Assembly (NCBI GenBank): GCA_963676095.1
Contig: OY781040.1
Location: 6,200,001 to 6,264,000 of the forward strand
Length of the DNA: 64,000 bases
DNA from: G963676095 sp963676095
GTDB taxonomy: Bacteria; Bacteroidota; Bacteroidia; Bacteroidales; Prolixibacteraceae
Direction of reading: 5' to 3'
The notes below the pieces were generated by a model. That model searched no databases and was not told the DNA's origin. It saw only the letters and a program-made list of their open reading frames with translations. A program made the translations under genes and the position numbers. This document shows positions 18,036-26,269 of this stretch, piece after piece. Each line of letters opens with the position of its first letter. Within the stretch, counting starts at the first letter, position 1.

Positions 18036-18586
18036 CCTCTTTTCGTTTACTTTGTTTTACCCTGTCCCGCTTAAGCCAGGGCTGGCAATGCCTCCCTGCC
18101 GAATTTGGAACATCTTAATGTTCAGCCCTTCACTACCCTGTGAGTCCTCCGCGGTATCTGTTCGCGGCTCGTTGCCAGTAGCTACTATGGCTTCTGCTGA
18201 CTCCTTCCCCTAACCACCACGTGGTTGACAAGGTATCCCCTGGTAAGAGCTTTTCCCTTCATCCAATCCCTGCGACATCTACTGGAAAACGATTTTGGTA
18301 TTCTTGGGACGTTACAATGGTGTGCCCACCTTATCCTCGTTTCACAGCCTCATATGCCGTTTCTGTTCGTCAGTACCGGATTTTGCCGTTTGGCTTCCTT
18401 CAGTGCATGGGTCACCCCAAACCACCTTGCCACTTGCTAATGCTTCCGGGCGTTACCCCGGTGCATAAGGGACTTACACCCTCTGGAAAAATACACCTGC
18501 TGAATCTATGTTTATTACTTTTTATTTGTATTTTTAAGCTTTTTCTATAGCTTTCAGCAGGTGCGCTCTGCTCATGCAGGGCGCAC
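17660..18586 (-). mobile_element. Truncated family-M group II intron (5' part)
   Basis: The minus strand starts with the intron-like GTGCGCCCTGCATGAGCAG at 18586, continues through the 5' structured domains shared with the introns at 21577-23783 and 29442-31599, and stops inside the reverse transcriptase gene. The 3' half is missing. This copy lacks two palindromic insertions present in its relatives near 23454 and 23563, so it preserves the empty sites. Its 5' end abuts an interrupted IS110 transposase gene. Confidence 0.8.
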
Positions 18587-19727
18587 ACACGGAATAGAAG
18601 TGGTACTGTGCAACGGAAAATTTACAAAACATGCCAAAGGGAAAAAGACCGATGTAAAAGACTGCCGGCATATACAGAAACTACATGCCTTAGGATTGTT
18701 AACAAGCAGCTTTTTACCTGATGAAACAACCGAAAAACTACGGACATATTGCCGTCAAAGGAGCAACCTGCTTTCATCGGCTGCCGGGGCATCCAGAAAA
18801 ATGCAGAAATACCTCAAGTTTCTAAATTTTCGGTTAGACGTGGTTGTTAAAGATGTATGCGGGCTTACCGGCCTGGCAATAATAGAAGATATCTGCAAAG
18901 GGAACCTCGACCCGGAATTATTGTCAAACCACCGACATTACAATTGCCGCAAATCAAAGGAAGAAATTGCCAAAGCCCTTCATGGCAATAACAGGGAAGA
19001 CTTTTTGTTCGGGTTAAAACAAGAATACCAGGCATACCGGTTTTTTCAAAAACAAATTGATGCCTGTGACAAGCAAATTGACAGGTTCATAAAAGAAGAA
19101 TTGCGAAAGTCACCCGAAAAGAACAAACTAAAAACCTTCGATAAACCATACAAAAGACAAAACAAGAATGCCGTATCAATTAAAAATTTTAACCAGGTAG
19201 CATACCAATATTTTGGAGGAGTTGATTTGATGGCTATTGAAGGGTTAAGCCATGCAACAGTACTTTCCATAATGAGTGAAATCGGGCCCGATGGATTTAT
19301 AAAGTTCGACACATCGAAACAATTTGTTTCCTGGGCAAGACTGGCGCCCAATAATAAAATCTCAGGCGGCAAAGTGCTTAGCAGCAAAATACCAAAAGGA
19401 AGCAACCGCCTGAAAATAGCCCTCAGGCAAGCAGCCAATGCAATCGGGAACTTAAAAGACACTCATCTTTCCGACTTCTTTAAAAGGGTCGCATTCCGCA
19501 AAGGAAGGCAGGCAGCAGTAAGTGCCACAGCAAGAAAGATCGGGGTAATTATCTGGACGATGGTAACAAAACAAGTCCCCTATAATCCTCCCGAACAATA
19601 CCTGTTCCTCGACCAGAAAAGAAAGATGGGAATAGCAAAAAGAATTAAAAAACAAATCGCTAAATTTGACATAAAACCCGATGAAATTGGACTTGGTAAC
19701 TCACTGAGCCCCAACTACAATTTTTAA
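18587..19727 (+). pseudogene. IS110-family transposase lacking its N-terminus
   Basis: Reading from the intron junction, GIEVVLCNGKFTKHAKGKKTD corresponds to the middle of the DEDD N-terminal domain of IS110 transposases. The C-terminal Transposase_20-type domain is complete: GLSHATVLSIMSEIGPDGFI, SWARLAPNNKISGGKVL and KIALRQAANAIG. The first acidic residues are absent because the family-M intron junction cuts the gene, so it cannot act. An in-frame start in the intron sequence is an artefact. It is a different IS110 subgroup from the intact copy at 50282. An attC-like hairpin overlaps its stop codon. Confidence 0.85.
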
Positions 19728-19762
19728 CGTTAGTCAGAATGCTAAGAACACTGACAGTTAGA
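19724..19762 (+). other. Small attC-like inverted repeat
   Basis: TTAAC-GTTA-GTCAG pairs with CTGAC-A-GTTAG across a 13-base loop. The right box GTTAGAG resembles an attC R' core and the hairpin precedes the HEPN cassette gene by 60 bases. Confidence 0.4.
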
Positions 19763-19821
19763 GGTAATTTTATAAGCTTTACAACTATTTTGAGAAAAAA
19801 TAAAATTAAAGAGGTGAAATC

Positions 19822-20640
19822 GTGAAAAAAAAAATAAGCTTATTAGATATAAAAAATCAGATTTCCTTAGCTGAATCAAAAATACCTGCTAATGTTTTAC
19901 AAAAAATGCAATTGGTTTGCAGTCGGCTTGAACTGCATAATAAGACACAATTAAAAATTTCTCAAAAATCAAATGAATATTCAGCAAACCTAAGAAAGAT
20001 TTATATTCATTTGGTTCGTATTTCTAATCTATGGGCTATTTATGAGGGGCTTTTTGGTTTGTTGGAGAATTATACAAACTCGGACATTTTTCTAAAAAAA
20101 TCGGGGAAAGGGAAATTAGTCAACGGTTATTTAGATAGTTTTTCAAAAAAAACTGCCATTAATTATTCAACAACAATACAATTCGAATCATTCTTTGAAT
20201 TTATTTTAGAAAAAAGTAAAATGTTCCAGCATTTAGATGGTCTGAAATTTATCAATACTATCGAAGAATATGTAAAGTACTTGATTGAAGAAAATTCAAG
20301 AGTGGGGCAAGAAGCCAATAATGGTTTACTTAATAGCATAATTGAGAAATTAAATAGTACATCAAATGTAAAGGTTATAAACTACCGTAAAAGAACTAAT
20401 TTCAATGTTCTTGAGAAGGATAAAAAAGAATTAAAATGGTCTGAATATTTAGCATTAGTTTATTCGATAAGAAATCATTTTTATCATAATTTACAATTAG
20501 GTAGTGAATCGATAAAAGATAAAAAATCGGAGAAATTTAAATTAGTATTTTTATTAAGCATTTATGAAATGCATTATGAAGTAATTTTAAACTTGTACTC
20601 AAACGAAATTAATAAATACTTAAAAAAACTTCAAAAATGA
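19822..20640 (+). CDS. HEPN-motif protein, possible RNase toxin or defence effector
   Basis: A 272-residue, mostly helical, very AT-rich gene with GTG start preceded by GAGGTG. Near the C-terminus, YSIRNHFYHNLQLG (about 215-228) contains R-N-x-x-x-H, the Rx4-6H catalytic signature of HEPN ribonucleases. Upstream helices (HLVRISNLWAIYEGLFGLLE, FEFILEKSKMFQHLDGL) fit a larger HEPN bundle. The stop codon overlaps the start of the next gene in ATGA, the layout of many two-gene toxin-antitoxin or abortive-infection cassettes. RNase activity is inferred only from the motif; no named family was recognised. Confidence 0.6.
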   Translation: MKKKISLLDIKNQISLAESKIPANVLQKMQLVCSRLELHNKTQLKISQKSNEYSANLRKIYIHLVRISNLWAIYEGLFGLLENYTNSDIFLKKSGKGKLVNGYLDSFSKKTAINYSTTIQFESFFEFILEKSKMFQHLDGLKFINTIEEYVKYLIEENSRVGQEANNGLLNSIIEKLNSTSNVKVINYRKRTNFNVLEKDKKELKWSEYLALVYSIRNHFYHNLQLGSESIKDKKSEKFKLVFLLSIYEMHYEVILNLYSNEINKYLKKLQK

Positions 20641-21029
20641 CAAATAACCTAGTTGGAACAAAAAAACTAAAACAAATAATGTATGGTTGTTTTAGAGTTT
20701 TTAGTAGTCATAAATTATTGACAGAAGAAGGCTTAATCAATGAATTACCGAATGCTGTTGCCTGGCTGGTTCAGTCTGAATTAATTAAAAAAGAACAATT
20801 TCAAGAAGCAATGTATTACTTTTTAAATTGCTACAATTTCGGGTGTAATCCACCTATGACTGATGAATATATGCGCACTACTCTAACTAATGGAATCCTC
20901 CAACGATGCAAGGGAATTGAACTTATTAAAGGGTCAAAATACATTGATGAAGCATTTGAATTAATACCGAGCGAAGGAGAGTCTGCAGCAAATTGGGAAC
21001 TTAATAAAATTTATTCTCTAAAATTTTAA
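20637..21029 (+). CDS. Partner protein of the HEPN gene
   Basis: A 130-residue protein translationally coupled to the HEPN gene by a 4-base ATGA overlap. It is largely helical (NELPNAVAWLVQSELIKKEQ, EAMYYFLNCYNFG) with no nucleotidyltransferase motif, so this is not a classical HEPN-MNT pair. Size and coupling suggest an antitoxin, sensor or adaptor. No known family was recognised. Base composition matches its partner and differs from the core genome. Confidence 0.6.
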   Translation: MTNNLVGTKKLKQIMYGCFRVFSSHKLLTEEGLINELPNAVAWLVQSELIKKEQFQEAMYYFLNCYNFGCNPPMTDEYMRTTLTNGILQRCKGIELIKGSKYIDEAFELIPSEGESAANWELNKIYSLKF

Positions 21030-21153
21030 AAAACAATGCCATTCTTATACGCAATAGCAAGTAAAACGCGTAATACGAAGGCTTTTTGTAGCTTAATTTA
21101 AACGATTACTATAAAAATTGAAATAACCAAAAAATTCAAATAAATAAACGATT

Positions 21154-21531
21154 ATGAAAAAACTGATAATTATTACATTGCTTTTAATATGCACAATCCC
21201 AAGTTTTTCAGAGGTGATATGGTTGAAAACAACACATAAGAAAAGTTGCAATTCAGAAGGTTACCAACCGTATAAAACGGATATAAAAATTGATTATGAA
21301 AATAAAGAAATTTGGATTTGGGTTCCAAGTGAAAAAGTTTATGTGAAATTTTATATTTTACATAAACTGGAATCAGACGATGGTAGTAGTCGAATTTCTG
21401 AATACACTTGCAAAAATTTGGATTCCATAAATAAGGTTACAATTTACACCTCTGTTCCAACAGGAAAAATTGTTGGTGTAAATGTGAAAATATCAGATTC
21501 TTGTTTAATTCAATATTTAATCGTTGATTAG
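21154..21531 (+). CDS. Small secreted cassette protein
   Basis: A 125-residue protein with a signal peptide (MKKLIIITLLLICTIPSFSE) and a predicted beta-rich mature part containing two cysteines that could pair (KSCNSEGY and EYTCKNLD) plus a third in SDSCLIQ. No domain recognised. It ends 45 bases before a family-M intron whose junction is CGCTA/ACAAG, consistent with this gene being the cargo of a cassette whose attC has been split by the intron. Confidence 0.55.
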   Translation: MKKLIIITLLLICTIPSFSEVIWLKTTHKKSCNSEGYQPYKTDIKIDYENKEIWIWVPSEKVYVKFYILHKLESDDGSSRISEYTCKNLDSINKVTIYTSVPTGKIVGVNVKISDSCLIQYLIVD

Positions 21532-21639
21532 GTAGCTAATCAATTTATGATAAAAAAATTAAAGCACGAAACGCTAATCGAATAGCCCGCCCTGCCAGCA
21601 AGTGCTGACAGGGAGAGGCTTTCACACCACTGTACGTAC

Positions 21640-21700
21640 GCGAGCTACGCTCCACCCCTTCGGCCAAAATGTCCACCGGACATTTTAACCTCGGGCACAT
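21640..21700. repeat. Palindromic element at the tip of intron domain V
   Basis: Core at 21670-21682, stem AAAATGTCC/GGACATTTT, flanked by TTCGGCC and CCTCGGGC. The insertion-free version of this domain V tip is at 29508-29520. Confidence 0.75.
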
Positions 21701-21905
21701 ATACAGCGGTTCATTAAGATGTGGGGCAACTTTTCCGTAATATGTAAGCAACGCTTCGTAACCTCTTTTTCGCAATCGCTCCAAAGTAATAGTAGTTCTC
21801 AAAATCGGGCTTTGGGCAATTGCCCATCCTCCCATCCGGGAACGGCTCCATTGGTAAGCATGTTCCGGATCGACCCCCAGACGGATCAGGTTCTTCCGTT
21901 TCCGT

Positions 21906-21970
21906 TCCCTGCCCTGCAACCTGGCTCCTCCTTAAATTTGTCCACCGGACAAATTCTTAACAGTCGGCCC
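21906..21970. repeat. Palindromic element in the intron maturase gene
   Basis: Core at 21939-21951, stem AATTTGTCC/GGACAAATT. Outer arms CCCTGCAACCTGGCTC and CAGTCGGCCC are shared with the elements at 22307 and, in part, 23563. It shifts the reading frame. Confidence 0.8.
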
Positions 21971-22267
21971 TTCCAGTGATGCCAGATACAATACCGAAGC
22001 CGATTTCTGAGCCATCCGTCCACTTCCTTTAGCTTGCCGTGCAGGCTCGCCATTCGGAAATAGTTGAGCCATCCCCGGGTAATTTCTTTGAGCTTTTGAA
22101 TGCGCTCATCGAAACTCATCGGTGTGGTCTTCCGGGTGACGATTTTCATCTTTTGTTTCAGGTTTTTCCAGCTTTTGTCGCTTGCAACCAGTTGGTATTG
22201 GCCTTTTTCTCCCTTACGGTAAGTAGGTACGAAACCGTATCCCAAAACTTTAAAGTTGACTGGTCGG

Positions 22268-22338
22268 CGGATGCTCCATCCCTTCAACCTGGCTCCTCCT
22301 TAAAATTGTCCACCGGACAATTTTTTTACAGTCGGCCC
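22268..22338. repeat. Palindromic element in the intron maturase gene
   Basis: Core at 22307-22319, stem AAAATTGTCC/GGACAATTTT. Outer arms CTTCAACCTGGCTC and CAGTCGGCCC. It breaks the frame between the RT and maturase parts. Confidence 0.8.
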
Positions 22339-23428
22339 TCTCCCGGTTGATCGGTAACTTCAACTTGTTTTTCAAAAATAGAAACAAGTTGTTGCCGATC
22401 TTGCGGGCCTCCGATTTGCTTTTGGTGTACGCACTAAAATCATCGGCGTATCTGACGTAGCGAAGTCCCTGCCTCTCCATTTCCTTATCAAGCTCATTCA
22501 GCATGATATTTGACAGTAACGGACTAAGCGGGGATCCTTGCGGAACCCCTTTCCGCCGTTTGACCAGTTTGCCGTTGATTTGGATCGGCGCTCTTAGCCA
22601 TTTGCGGATCAGGCGCAAGGTGAGCGGACATTTGACCTTGCGGTACAGCAACTGCAACAGGATACAGTGGTCCACTTCATCGAAGAAGCTTTTCAGGTCG
22701 ATATCAACAATGTGCCGGTATCCTGAATTAATGTATTCCTGAGCCTTTAGTACCGCTTGCTGTGCGTTGCGATTGGGCCGGAAGCCATAACTGTAATCTT
22801 CAAATTCCATCTCGAATTTGATAGCCAGAACCTGGCCTACGGCTTGTTGCAACAGGCGATCCGTTGCAGTGGGCACACCTAATAAACGGAATTTTCCGTT
22901 GCTCTTGGGTATTTCCACCCCCAGAATAGGTTGTGGCTGGTACTTCCCTTCACGGATATCAGATTCCAGTTGCTCCCTGTTTTTAGTCAGGTGGGCATAG
23001 AGTTCCGTCACAGGCATACCATCGATGCCTGCCGAACCTTTGTTCGACACCACCTGACGGTAAGCCCGCATCATATTCCGTCGGTTCAGTACCTGTTCAA
23101 TCATTCCAATTTTCGTTTACTTCGTTTACCCTGTCCCGCTTAAGACGGGGCTGGCTATGCCTCCCCGCCGAATTTGGAACATCTTAATGTTCAGCCCTTC
23201 ACTACCCTGTGAGTCCTCCGCGGTATCTGTTCGCGGCTCGTTGCCAGTAGCTACTATGGCTTCTGCTGACTCCTTCCCCTAACCACCACGTGGTTGACAA
23301 GGTATCCCCTGGTAAGAGCTTTTCCCTTCATCCAATCCCTGCGACATCTACTGGAAAACGATTTTGGTATTCTTGGGACGTTACAATGGTGTGCCCACCT
23401 TATCCTCGTTTCACAGCCTCATATGCCA

Positions 23429-23510
23429 CCGCTACGCTCTTCATGTCGTCAAATGTCCACCGGACATTTGGTTTTACTGCCGTAAAACTTTACGTCATTC
23501 ACTGTTCGTC
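23429..23510. repeat. Palindromic element in the 5' intron domain
   Basis: Core at 23454-23466, stem CAAATGTCC/GGACATTTG, followed by a second small hairpin (TTTTACTGCCGTAAAA). The truncated intron at 18354-18366 has the short sequence GCCGTTTCTGTTCG at this place, showing the empty site. Confidence 0.8.
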
Positions 23511-23529
23511 AGTACCGGATTTTGCCTTC

Positions 23530-23598
23530 TCCTGCCCTGCAACCTGGCTCGTTCGCTAAAAATGTCCACCGGACATTTTTTTACGCTCCGCCCCCTTC
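23530..23598. repeat. Palindromic element in the 5' intron domain
   Basis: Core at 23563-23575, stem AAAAATGTCC/GGACATTTTT, left arm CCCTGCAACCTGGCTC, right arm ACGCTCCGCCC. The truncated intron at about 18388-18400 has GCCGTTTGGCTTCC instead. Confidence 0.8.
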
Positions 23599-23783
23599 AG
23601 TGCATGGGTCACCCCAAACCAGCTTGCCACTTGCTAATGCTTCCGGGCGTTACCCCGGTGCATAAGGGACTTACACCCTCTGGAAAAATACACCTGCTGA
23701 AACTATGTTTATTACTTTTTATTTGTATTTTTAAGCTTTTTCTATAGCTTTCAGCAGGTGCGCTCTGCTCATGCAGGGCGCAC

Positions 23784-23906
23784 ACAAGCGGTATAGCCAA
23801 TAAGGGCTTCATGTGTATGCGAAGGGCTTTAGCCCGCTTCAACTTTTCGTGTAACTTGACAGGAAATCGCCCGCAATCCCTTACTGGCCATACCGCCAAC
23901 GTTGGC
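23784..23906 (+). other. attC-like site, copy A (left box split off by the intron)
   Basis: AGCGGTATAGCCAATAAGGG pairs, with G-T wobbles, with CCCTTACTGGCCATACCGCC; an inner GAAGGGC/GCCCGCTTC-type stem follows. The right box is GTTGGC at 23901. The matching left box GCTAAC is rebuilt when the intron at 21577-23783 is removed. In copy B the same right box is split by a second intron at 31721. Confidence 0.75.
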
Positions 23907-23967
23907 TGCAAGCGAAAAAGAATACTCTGCATAAATGAATTATAAATTCAAAAAATAGACATGCATA

Positions 23968-25074
23968 ATGAAAAAACAGATTCTTAAAAATTCCATCATA
24001 ATTTTAATCTTGGGAATTTCAATAAATTCTTACGCACAGAGGAAGATAAATACTCAGTTTTTTGATGATTATTTTACTCAAATTATGAATTTCAACGGAA
24101 ATATTTTAGTTGCTGTAAACGGACAACCTATTTTCGAAAAAAGTTATGGATATGCAAATCTTGAACTAGGTGTAAAAAACAATCTGAATACAAAGTTCCA
24201 GATTGGTTCAATAACCAAACAATTTACGTCAATGGCAATTTTCATTTTATATGAAAAAGGGAAATTAAAATTGACAGATAGAATATCAAATTATATTGAC
24301 AGTTTACCTATTGGATGGCAAAACATTACTATTCATCAACTTTTGAATCATACATCTGGATTAATGCATTCAGAAGATTTAAAGGATTTCAATAAAATTA
24401 TGTCAATTCAAGCTTCACTTGACGAATCCATTAAAAGATACTTTGATCAGCCTTTAGTAGCCAAACCAGGCGAAAAAGCTCATTATAGTGGATTGGGATA
24501 TTTTCTTCTTGCAAAAATAATTGAGAATATCTCGAGGAAAACATACGAGGAATTTTTAAAAGAAGAAATATTTAATAAAATAAAGATGGAGAATACAGGA
24601 GCCTATAATCCTTCAAATATCTACAAAAACATTGCTAACGGATACCAACTAAAAGATACAATTATTAAAAATGCAGACTTTATTTATTTGCCGATTAAAA
24701 CAGGTGGAGGAAATCTATATTCAACACTTAATGATTTATTAAAATGGGATCAAGCCTTCAACAATAATTTGCTGATTTCTGATACTACAAAAAAGATAAT
24801 GCTTACTCCGGGATTCTATGATATTGCATGTGGTATTGGAGTAGGGAAAATAAGACTAGAAAATTCGAAGAATGAAAATAAAGCAAATATTCCGGATTCT
24901 CTGATTTCAATGGGACATGGTGGATGGAATCCGGGCTTTAGTTCAAGTATTGACATGTTCCCCGATAAAAAAATACTAATTGTAAAACTATCAAATGGCG
25001 ATTATTTTAAAGAAATGTGGGATGATTCATTTACTCAATTAGTATTGAAAGAAATTTATAAAAGTGATGAATAA
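23968..25074 (+). CDS. Secreted serine hydrolase, beta-lactamase/PBP-like (cassette, copy A)
   Basis: A 368-residue protein of the PF00144 type with a signal peptide ending near SYAQ (23). The nucleophile motif is SITK in FQIGSITKQF; HYSGLGYF is the Tyr motif and GHGGWNPGF supplies the HxG-like third motif. Such proteins act in the periplasm or outside as esterases, D-amino peptidases or penicillin-recognising enzymes; true beta-lactamase activity is not implied. The cassette begins GTTGGCTGC (23901) and ends GCAGCCA (25081), exact complements. The gene is duplicated without visible change at 35655. Confidence 0.85.
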   Translation: MKKQILKNSIIILILGISINSYAQRKINTQFFDDYFTQIMNFNGNILVAVNGQPIFEKSYGYANLELGVKNNLNTKFQIGSITKQFTSMAIFILYEKGKLKLTDRISNYIDSLPIGWQNITIHQLLNHTSGLMHSEDLKDFNKIMSIQASLDESIKRYFDQPLVAKPGEKAHYSGLGYFLLAKIIENISRKTYEEFLKEEIFNKIKMENTGAYNPSNIYKNIANGYQLKDTIIKNADFIYLPIKTGGGNLYSTLNDLLKWDQAFNNNLLISDTTKKIMLTPGFYDIACGIGVGKIRLENSKNENKANIPDSLISMGHGGWNPGFSSSIDMFPDKKILIVKLSNGDYFKEMWDDSFTQLVLKEIYKSDE

Positions 25075-25087
25075 ACGCCAGCAGCCA

Positions 25088-25405
25088 ATCGAATAGCCCG
25101 CCCTGCCAGCAAGTGCTGACAGGGAGAGGCTTTCACACCACTGCAGGTACGCGAGCTACGCTCCACCCCTTCGGCCAAAATGTCCACCGGACATTTTAAC
25201 TCGGGCACATATACAGCGGTTCATTAAGATGTGGGGCAACTTTTCCGTAATATGTAAGCAACGCTTCGTAACCTCTTTTTCGCAATCGCTCCAAAGTAAT
25301 GGTCGTTCTCAAAATCGGACTTTGGGCAATTGCCCAACCCCCCATCCGGGAGCGGCTCCATTGGTAAGCATGTTCCGGATCGACCCCCAGACGGATCAGG
25401 TTCTT
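25088..25405 (-). mobile_element. 5'-truncated family-M intron fragment
   Basis: Starting at the cassette's left attC box it holds the intron 3' end, domain VI, domain V with a palindromic insertion (core 25181-25193), and the last part of the maturase gene, then breaks off after the complement of the LIRLGVD codons. Only the 3' end is precise, as expected for incomplete target-primed reverse transcription. Confidence 0.75.
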
Positions 25406-25439
25406 TCGGGTCTTTGGGGTAATCCGTATCGTATAGGAA

Positions 25440-25590
25440 TGTGAGACCGTTTCACCAACGTTTGGGAGGGTGCCTCACTAATGTTGGTGAAGGTGTCTCA
25501 CTAACATTGGTGAAGGTGTCTCACTAACATTGGTGAAGGTGTCTCACTAACATTAGTGAGGGTGTCGCACCAACGTTAGTGAGGGCGGCT
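25440..25590. repeat. Array of six 23-bp units, copy A
   Basis: Units such as GTGTCTCACTAACATTGGTG and GTGTCGCACCAACGTTAGTG recur every 23 bases, each containing a palindrome of the CACTAAC-ATTAGTG type. Left anchor CCGTATCGTATAGGAATGTG and right anchor GGCGGCTCCTCT recur around a single unit at 41480. Unit order here is u1-u2-u3-u3-u5-u6. Confidence 0.8.
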
Positions 25591-25711
25591 CCTCTAAATA
25601 GCGGTATAATGGGGCTAATGTTGAAGATGTTGTTACCGGGGATGCCATAAAATGTTTGCCAGGTACCTGCGGAATTGAGAAGAAGTTTTACTGAACAATA
25701 AATTTTCGAAA

Positions 25712-25813
25712 GTTACGCTTATAACCCATTTGTGTTATACGTGTAATCCAAATGAGTTACACGTGTAATACGATTGCGTTATACGTGAAATGCAACTGGA
25801 TTACACGCATAAC
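25712..25813. repeat. Array of 22-bp units, consensus GTTAYACGTGTAAT, copy A
   Basis: Units start at 25712, 25734, 25756, 25778 and a partial at 25800, each centred on a TACGTGTA-like palindrome. The array is followed by the anchor ATCCTTCCGGTATAAGGG, the same that ends the unrelated array at 17259-17434. Confidence 0.8.
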
Positions 25814-26047
25814 TTTTTTATCCTTCCGGTATAAGGGAAAAAATGTTTGGGAAAAGCACTGATAGAAAACGATAGAGGAACAAGTTGTATTTTCGGAACC
25901 AAAGTTTGCACATCCGAATTTATGATTTGCAGGCTGAGAATACCGTTTTGCTCACTGAAATAATGAACGTAAAAGATTTTACTAGAAACCTATTTGACTT
26001 TAAGGGAGATTGGCGTAAATTAAGGAGCGGAAACTAAATCTAAATTT

Positions 26048-26221
26048 ATGGGGACCGATATCAGGTACATCCAGCAGTTGCTTGGACATTCGAGCATAAA
26101 AACCACGATGATTTACACCCATGTCAGTAATAAAGCTATCAACCGGATACAAAGCCCGCTCGACAGGATGTTTGGAAACCCGGGCATAAAAGCAGATAAC
26201 AAAAATGGCAAAAAAGTGTAA
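26048..26221 (+). pseudogene. Tyrosine recombinase (IntI-like) C-terminal remnant, copy 1
   Basis: 57 codons reading MGTDIRYIQQLLGHSSIKTT, then MIYTHV, then RIQSPLDRM and a basic tail to KKV. This is the last part of a tyrosine recombinase: LLGH supplies the box II His and MIYTHV the nucleophilic Tyr. The SPLD tail after YTHV is typical of integron integrases. All upstream catalytic residues (box I Arg, HxxR) are missing, so it is inactive. It lies directly before a cassette and reads toward it, an orientation known from some chromosomal integrons such as those of Treponema. Confidence 0.75.
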
Positions 26222-26250
26222 TAACTTCGTGCTATTACATAGTTATGGGC
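26216..26250 (+). other. attI-like or attC-like junction before a cassette
   Basis: AATAACTTCGTGCTATTACA overlaps the stop codon of the recombinase remnant and is followed by TAGTTATGGGC, where the cassette begins at GTTATGGGC. ATAAC and GTTAT form an outer inverted repeat with inner TAATA/TATTA. The same sequence recurs at about 27668 and 37903. Confidence 0.55.
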
Positions 26251-26269
26251 AAAATAAAAAAGAACAATT

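Larger units (their letters stand above)
21690..23104 (-). pseudogene. Group II intron reverse transcriptase/maturase, interrupted twice
   Basis: The N-terminal 260 or so codons are a good RT: YSYGFRPNRNAQQAVL, VDIDLKSFFDEVDH, GVPQGSPLSPLLSNIMLNEL and the catalytic YADDFSAYT. After LPINRE an insertion at about 22268-22338 breaks the frame; the maturase part resumes at IRRPVNFKVLGYGFVPTYR, and a second insertion at about 21906-21970 breaks it after YCIWHHWK; the tail resumes at RKRKNLIRLGVDPEHAYQWS. The two frame changes cancel, so the outer parts share a frame. Both inserts have the TGTCCACCGGACA core. The second copy at 29490 is interrupted at the same places. Confidence 0.88.
21577..23783 (-). 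mobile_element. Family-M group II intron, copy 1
   Basis: On the minus strand the element starts GTGCGCCCTGCATGAGCAG (23783) and ends in CTATTCGAT (21577), fitting 5' GUGYG and 3' AY rules. Domain V is recognisable (ACCGCTGTA pairing with TACAGTGGT) but its tip carries a palindromic insertion. Joining the flanks restores ACGCTA plus ACAAGCGG, an intact attC left arm. On the bottom strand the insertion point reads CTTGT/TAGC, which agrees with the TTGT/T site I recall for group IIC-attC introns. Four further palindromic elements interrupt it, so it is probably no longer mobile on its own. Confidence 0.85.

Noticed and set aside
18221..18550. Plus-strand proteins in the intron 5' region (also 23290-23747 and 31106-31563)
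   Set aside because: They lie in the structured RNA domains of the family-M intron, are identical by duplication, and have no protein family features.
25229..25444. Plus-strand gene opposite the intron fragments (also at 21719, 29466, 36916)
   Set aside because: These frames are the antisense of the group II intron maturase tail and recur wherever that fragment recurs.
26218..26247. loxP-like site (ATAACTTCGT...TAGTTAT)
   Set aside because: The resemblance covers only the first ten bases of one arm; arms are not 13-bp inverted repeats and no Cre-like gene is present. The cassette boundary reading explains it better.
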